This document shows positions 7,111 to 10,619 of a stretch of DNA of 10,619 nt, piece by piece (position 1 is the stretch's first letter; each line of letters begins with the position of its first letter). This DNA comes from an uncultured Polaribacter sp. (GTDB lineage: Bacteria > Bacteroidota > Bacteroidia > Flavobacteriales > Flavobacteriaceae). A program made the translations under genes and the position numbers. Location of the stretch: the NCBI GenBank assembly GCA_913050305.1, contig CAJXAS010000046.1, positions 1-10,619 of the forward strand. Direction: 5' to 3'. The notes under the pieces are model-generated. The model was not told where the DNA came from. It did not search any database and saw only the letters and a program-made list of their open reading frames with translations.

Positions 7111-8343
7111 CTACCTTTTTAAAATCCAAGAAGATGGATTTAGCTTTGTTGTATTTTTATACAGGGCAAAAATAAGTGTTGTTTTTCCTGAAACCTTATC
7201 TGTGAATATCTGACCGATCTTCTGACCTGTAATTATAGTATCTCCTTTTTTTACATAAAGTTTATCTAAATTATTATAGGACGTAATATAATTTCCGTGC
7301 TGAATTAAAACATTCTTTCTGCCCTCTGAAGTAACTAATATATTTAATATTTTTCCATTAAATATAGCAGCTGCACTTTTTCCTTTCTGAGTTACTAAAT
7401 GCAAACCTGTACTATTAATTGTAATTCCTGGAAAAGTAGGATGCGGCTGTTTACCAAACCTTCTAGTAATTAAACCCTGGTCTAAAGGCCAAGGTAATTT
7501 TCCTTTATTTAATTCAAACTTAGCAGCTAAAGCTTTTGCTTCTGGACTTAAAACAAACTCATTTTTTTTTGTATTTTTTATTTTATTTTTAAGTTTTGCC
7601 AATGCAATTCTATTCGCTTTCTCAATCTCATCACGAATAATTTTGTCTATTTTTTTAGCAACCTTTCTCTCTGCTTTTATTTTATTTTGAATTTCTCTTT
7701 TGTATTTTCTTTCCTTCTTTTTAATTATAGAGATTAAATTCTCTTTATTGTTTTTATCTAACTCAATTTTTTCTTTTTGATATTTTTCCGCAAGAATTAG
7801 TGTATCTTTTGCTTGTTTTTGAAACAACAAAGAATCATTCATTTTTTTCACTAATCCAGTCTGAAAACCAATTTCCTCTCCTTGTCTTTTTCTAAAAGAA
7901 GTATATTGTTTCATATACTCTAGCCGCTTGTATGCCTGATAAAAATTGTCTGAAGATAACAAAAACATTATTCTACTTTGTTGAGATTTACTTTTGTAAG
8001 ATTTAAAAATCATACTTGCATAATCTACTTTTAAAATAGCTAGTTCTTTTTCTAACTGAGCAATCTCTTTCTTGTTCTTTGTAATTTCCGAAGTCAATAA
8101 CTTTGCTTCAGAATTAATAGTATTTATTAAACTTAATCTAATATCTATTTTCTGATTTAGGTCTTTTAAATCTTCCAGAACATTCTTCTCTTTTTTTTGT
8201 TCTTTAAACAACAACCTATTTACCTGAGCAATTTCTCTATTTAATTTTTTTCGCTGCTGTTCTAACTCTTTTTTCGTTTGACTAAAAGAAGAAAGACAAC
8301 TAAAAAGGGCTATTACAAAGACTACGTAAAATGGAGATTTCAT
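7111..8343 (-). CDS. EnvC-like murein hydrolase activator with degenerate LytM (M23) domain
   Basis: EnvC-type proteins sit in the periplasm and switch on cell-wall amidases during division. This 410-residue protein has a signal peptide (~1-22, ending SSFSQ), long lysine- and glutamate-rich coiled coils (~23-105 and ~160-260), and a C-terminal LytM domain (~281-408) opening with GKLPWPL. Zinc ligands of active M23 peptidases are absent: the HxGxD site reads FPGIT (304-308), the YxHL site reads YNNL (356-359), and the HLHFE site reads TLIFA (389-393). E. coli EnvC likewise has a degenerate LytM domain, so an activator role is inferred rather than peptidase activity. The ATG at 8343 lies two bases after the stop of the lipoprotein gene (TAGTGATG); a GTG at 8346 could add one residue. 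It is the last gene of a four-gene minus-strand run. Confidence 0.93.
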   Translation of the reverse strand: MKSPFYVVFVIALFSCLSSFSQTKKELEQQRKKLNREIAQVNRLLFKEQKKEKNVLEDLKDLNQKIDIRLSLINTINSEAKLLTSEITKNKKEIAQLEKELAILKVDYASMIFKSYKSKSQQSRIMFLLSSDNFYQAYKRLEYMKQYTSFRKRQGEEIGFQTGLVKKMNDSLLFQKQAKDTLILAEKYQKEKIELDKNNKENLISIIKKKERKYKREIQNKIKAERKVAKKIDKIIRDEIEKANRIALAKLKNKIKNTKKNEFVLSPEAKALAAKFELNKGKLPWPLDQGLITRRFGKQPHPTFPGITINSTGLHLVTQKGKSAAAIFNGKILNILVTSEGRKNVLIQHGNYITSYNNLDKLYVKKGDTIITGQKIGQIFTDKVSGKTTLIFALYKNTTKLNPSSWILKR

Positions 8344-8345
8344 CA

Positions 8346-9116
8346 CTACAGGTTCATGCGTTTATATCCGTTAGGAATTGTAAAAGAAGTGTTTATTTTT
8401 GTATTTAACTCAATAGATCTTAATATAAAATCTATTATTGTTAGTTTATTTTTTTGTTTTGCTTTGATATTTATTTGTTGTGGAATAATTTCATCATCTA
8501 CCAATTTATAAGAAGTATACTTAATATCTAACCGCTGCTTTTTTAAAGTATTTATAATAGATTGCTCATTTAACTTAAAATGTCCCGGATGTATAGCAAA
8601 AAATGCATCAAATAAAGTTGCCTGTTTTTTAGGAGATAAAACGTAAGAGTTCTTCTCTAGTGCTATATTTTGCTTTTTATTTTTAATATCTAAAATTGCT
8701 TGTCCCAAAAACAAGTTTTGTAATTGTTGAAAATTAATCTTTATGCCTAACAATTTTTCTAACATAGAGAAATCACCTTCAAAATATTTTTTTTCTATAG
8801 GAGAATAAAAACGCACTCCCTCTGGTGTTATCTTCACTTTAAAAATATTAATAAATTTAGTTCCCTTCAACCAAATAACCTCATCCTTTTTAATTCTTAA
8901 GTAGACGGAAATACTTTGTTTTGTAATCCCATCGTTAAAATTAACTTTAAATTTAGCCGCAATCGTTTTCTTATTAAAATTTGCAGAAACATGTTTTCTT
9001 GCTACTTTTTTAGCAGACATTTCTTTGGCAATGATGCTATTATCTAATGCATATTTTTTTGTCTTACAAGCAGTAAAAACAAAAATAAAAATAAATAAGT
9101 ATTTTAAATATCGCAT
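8346..9116 (-). CDS. DUF4292 family lipoprotein
   Basis: A 256-residue predicted lipoprotein. The hydrophobic leader (1-16) ends in the lipobox FTAC with the modifiable cysteine at 17, followed by KTKK. The rest is rich in beta-strand-like stretches, for example residues 53-111 with VNFNDGITKQSISVYLRIKKDEVIW and the FINIFKVKITPEGVRFYSP stretch. It matches my memory of the Bacteroidota family DUF4292, thought to have a LolA/LolB-like lipoprotein-handling fold. That assignment rests on recall and overall pattern, not a search. No function is established. It begins one base after the TPR gene's stop (TAG-T-ATG) and its own stop lies two bases before the EnvC-like ATG, so the three are almost certainly translated from one mRNA. 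An outer-membrane or periplasmic role beside EnvC is plausible. Confidence 0.88.
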   Translation of the reverse strand: MRYLKYLFIFIFVFTACKTKKYALDNSIIAKEMSAKKVARKHVSANFNKKTIAAKFKVNFNDGITKQSISVYLRIKKDEVIWLKGTKFINIFKVKITPEGVRFYSPIEKKYFEGDFSMLEKLLGIKINFQQLQNLFLGQAILDIKNKKQNIALEKNSYVLSPKKQATLFDAFFAIHPGHFKLNEQSIINTLKKQRLDIKYTSYKLVDDEIIPQQINIKAKQKNKLTIIDFILRSIELNTKINTSFTIPNGYKRMNL

Positions 9117-9117
9117 A

Positions 9118-10092
9118 CTAATTAACTAATTTTTTATACTTCTCCATATATCTTCTTTCTTCAACTTTATTATTTAAACCCTTATATGCCAAAGCCATTT
9201 CTTTATAAAAAAGTGCTTCCATAGCATCTTCTATTACAAAATCAATTCCATTTTGTAAAATCTCTAATGCTTTTTTGAATTCTCTGTTTACATTTAAGGT
9301 GCTTCCGTTTATTAAATATACAAAAGGTTGCGCAGGGAACAAAGCAATACCCTCTTTGCTATATTTTAAGAGTAATCTAGGTTTATCTTTGGTAGCTAAT
9401 AAGATTTGTTTTAAAACTGTATACGTTTTTTCTGTTTCAAACCTTTTATAAATATCTTTTGAAACCTTCACTTTTTGTGTTTCAGAATAATTATTTTTTT
9501 CTAAACGTTCTTTTATTTTTTTAAGATCTAAAGATAATAAATTGTCTTCTTCTAAGGTTTTTATGAAACTTAAAGCTTTTATGTAATCTCTATTTTTCAA
9601 ATAAAGCAATACTAAATTCTTGTTTTCTTTTGGATTTAAAACAATAATTTTTTGTTGAATTTTTATAGCTTCAAAAAAATTGTTTTCTTTTTCAAAAACT
9701 TTCACCAAATGCTTTTGCATCCAAATATTTTTAGAATCTTGAATAATTGCTCGGTTAATATATTCCTTTGCTAAAAGTGTATTATTTAAATATAAATAAT
9801 TCTTAGAAAACTCAAAAAAAACCGATTTATTATTTGGTAGTATTTGATTACAGCTCTCTAAGTTTTCTATTGCCTTTTGATAATTTCCAATAGACTTCTG
9901 AGACAATGCATTAAAGAAAAACTGTTGAAATTTCAATTCCTTTTCTTCTGTAAAGTCTGTTGCAACAGAGAGACTGTCTTGTGTATAGCTTTTTTGAGAG
10001 ATGAGAAAAAAAAGCAAAGAAAAAAGAGACCACTTTAAAAATTTTAAAGCAGTCTCTTTTCTGTTTTGCATGATTTTTACTCTAAAAATCAT
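9118..10092 (-). CDS. Tetratricopeptide-repeat protein, exported
   Basis: A 324-residue protein with an N-terminal hydrophobic segment (~20-32) preceded by basic residues and followed by SYTQDS, consistent with a signal peptide and a periplasmic location. TPR-like helix pairs are visible at ~55-87 (NALSQKSIGNYQKAIENLES), ~90-121 and ~124-155 (VFEKENNFFEAIKIQQKII), and near the C-terminus at ~268-318. Residues ~160-265 are helical but too diverged to assign repeats. TPR proteins are scaffolds, so the partner is unknown; the neighbours suggest cell envelope assembly. The ATG at 10092 overlaps the upstream TAA by one base (TAATG), which supports this start. An in-frame ATG at 10071 (MQNRKETA...) would give a shorter and equally good signal peptide. 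Confidence 0.88.
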   Translation of the reverse strand: MIFRVKIMQNRKETALKFLKWSLFSLLFFLISQKSYTQDSLSVATDFTEEKELKFQQFFFNALSQKSIGNYQKAIENLESCNQILPNNKSVFFEFSKNYLYLNNTLLAKEYINRAIIQDSKNIWMQKHLVKVFEKENNFFEAIKIQQKIIVLNPKENKNLVLLYLKNRDYIKALSFIKTLEEDNLLSLDLKKIKERLEKNNYSETQKVKVSKDIYKRFETEKTYTVLKQILLATKDKPRLLLKYSKEGIALFPAQPFVYLINGSTLNVNREFKKALEILQNGIDFVIEDAMEALFYKEMALAYKGLNNKVEERRYMEKYKKLVN

Positions 10093-10619
10093 TAGGTTAA
10101 TTCTGTATAATCTCCAATACTCACAGAAGTAAAACCACCATCATACTTTGCATGGTTTCCTATCATAGCATTGTCTAATTTTGTATTCGTAATTAGTACG
10201 TTTGTTTGTATTAAAGAATTTGTAATGGTCGCATTTTCTACAGTACTATTTTCTCCAATAGAAACATAAGGCCCTATTTTTGTGTTTTTCAAGACTACGT
10301 TCTTACCAATATAACAAGGTTGAATAATTTCTGAATTCTCTAATACAACGTCTTTAGAAACTAAATTATTTCCTGCTTTATGTTCAAAATCTAACACTTG
10401 CTTATTCGTATCTACCGTTGGGTCTTTTTTTCCACAATCCATCCAAGTACTCACCGTTCCTGGAATAAACTTAGCACCATCTCTCTTTAGGGTTTCTAAA
10501 ACATTTGTTAATTGATATTCATTATTTTCTCTTAAATCATTATCAATTAAATATTGAATTTCGTCTCTTACCTTATCTCCATCTTTAAAATAATAGATTC
10601 CAATAATTGCCAAGTCTGA
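10092..10619 (-). CDS. Sugar-phosphate nucleotidyltransferase, C-terminal 175 residues (5' end outside window)
   Basis: These enzymes make NDP-sugars from a sugar 1-phosphate and NTP for polysaccharide or lipopolysaccharide synthesis. The frame stays open to the right edge (SDLAIIGIYYF...), so a TTG at 10613 is not the real start and the N-terminal nucleotide-binding half is missing. Visible features are the end of the RmlA/GlmU-like transferase domain, with NNEYQLTNVLETL (32-44) and the sugar-binding segment STWMDCG (57-63). A left-handed beta-helix of hexapeptide-like repeats follows (~84-172, such as YIGKNVVLKNTKIGPYVSIGENSTV, given here as its start at 103 and end at 127). The exact sugar and nucleotide cannot be told from this part. 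Its stop overlaps the TPR start, making it the most upstream visible gene of the envelope operon; the promoter lies outside the window. Confidence 0.88.
   Translation of the reverse strand, partial: SDLAIIGIYYFKDGDKVRDEIQYLIDNDLRENNEYQLTNVLETLKRDGAKFIPGTVSTWMDCGKKDPTVDTNKQVLDFEHKAGNNLVSKDVVLENSEIIQPCYIGKNVVLKNTKIGPYVSIGENSTVENATITNSLIQTNVLITNTKLDNAMIGNHAKYDGGFTSVSIGDYTELT

Noticed and set aside
8278..8511. Open frame on the plus strand across the junction of the EnvC-like and DUF4292 genes
   Set aside because: It lies entirely antisense to two well-supported genes, has no recognisable product or start signals, and is explained by the low stop-codon density opposite AT-rich coding DNA.
10611..10613. 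TTG as the start of the nucleotidyltransferase gene
   Set aside because: The frame is open to the window edge, and the residues after TTG are in the middle of the transferase domain, so the gene is simply cut by the window.

Overview
The window is AT-rich chromosomal DNA from a member of Bacteroidota, most probably a marine Flavobacteriaceae species of the Polaribacter/Tenacibaculum type. The evidence is the low GC content, the TAnnTTTG-type -7 promoter element, the near absence of Shine-Dalgarno sequences, and lineage-typical proteins: a HU (CCDC81-type)-SPOR fusion, a DUF4292 lipoprotein and an EnvC-like LytM factor. I see no mobile element, CRISPR array, tRNA or rRNA. Genus-level placement is inference.

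Layout. (1) Positions 1-2970, plus strand: the 3' two thirds of mfd (transcription-repair coupling factor), entering from the left edge, then a DMT/EamA-family transporter whose ATG overlaps the mfd stop. (2) Positions 2971-3069: a short convergent gap with a strong imperfect hairpin that is richer in GC than its surroundings. (3) Positions 3070-5271, minus strand: dprA (starting with TTG) followed 33 bases later by a gene of unknown function. I read that gene as a very divergent protein-kinase-fold protein. (4) Positions 5367-6866, plus strand: a one-pass membrane protein joining a HU-like domain to a SPOR domain, then an acyl-CoA thioesterase with its own good -7 element. (5) Positions 6867-7110: a convergent gap of 244 bases with two small inverted repeats and no gene. 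(6) Positions 7111-10619, minus strand: an envelope operon reading sugar-phosphate nucleotidyltransferase (cut by the right edge), TPR protein, DUF4292 lipoprotein, EnvC-like factor. Its four genes are joined by junctions of -1, +1 and +2 bases.

How the genes fit together. Most are housekeeping functions: DNA repair and recombination (mfd, dprA), cell envelope and division (HU-SPOR, EnvC, DUF4292, nucleotidyltransferase, TPR) and lipid metabolism (thioesterase). The EnvC homologue has lost the metal ligands of an active LytM peptidase, so it is probably an amidase activator. The least understood item is the gene after dprA. Several motifs in it line up with a kinase core (a lysine strand, an acidic helix, a hinge, a GDxxxxN loop and an IDFD motif), which makes it the best candidate here for undescribed biochemistry.
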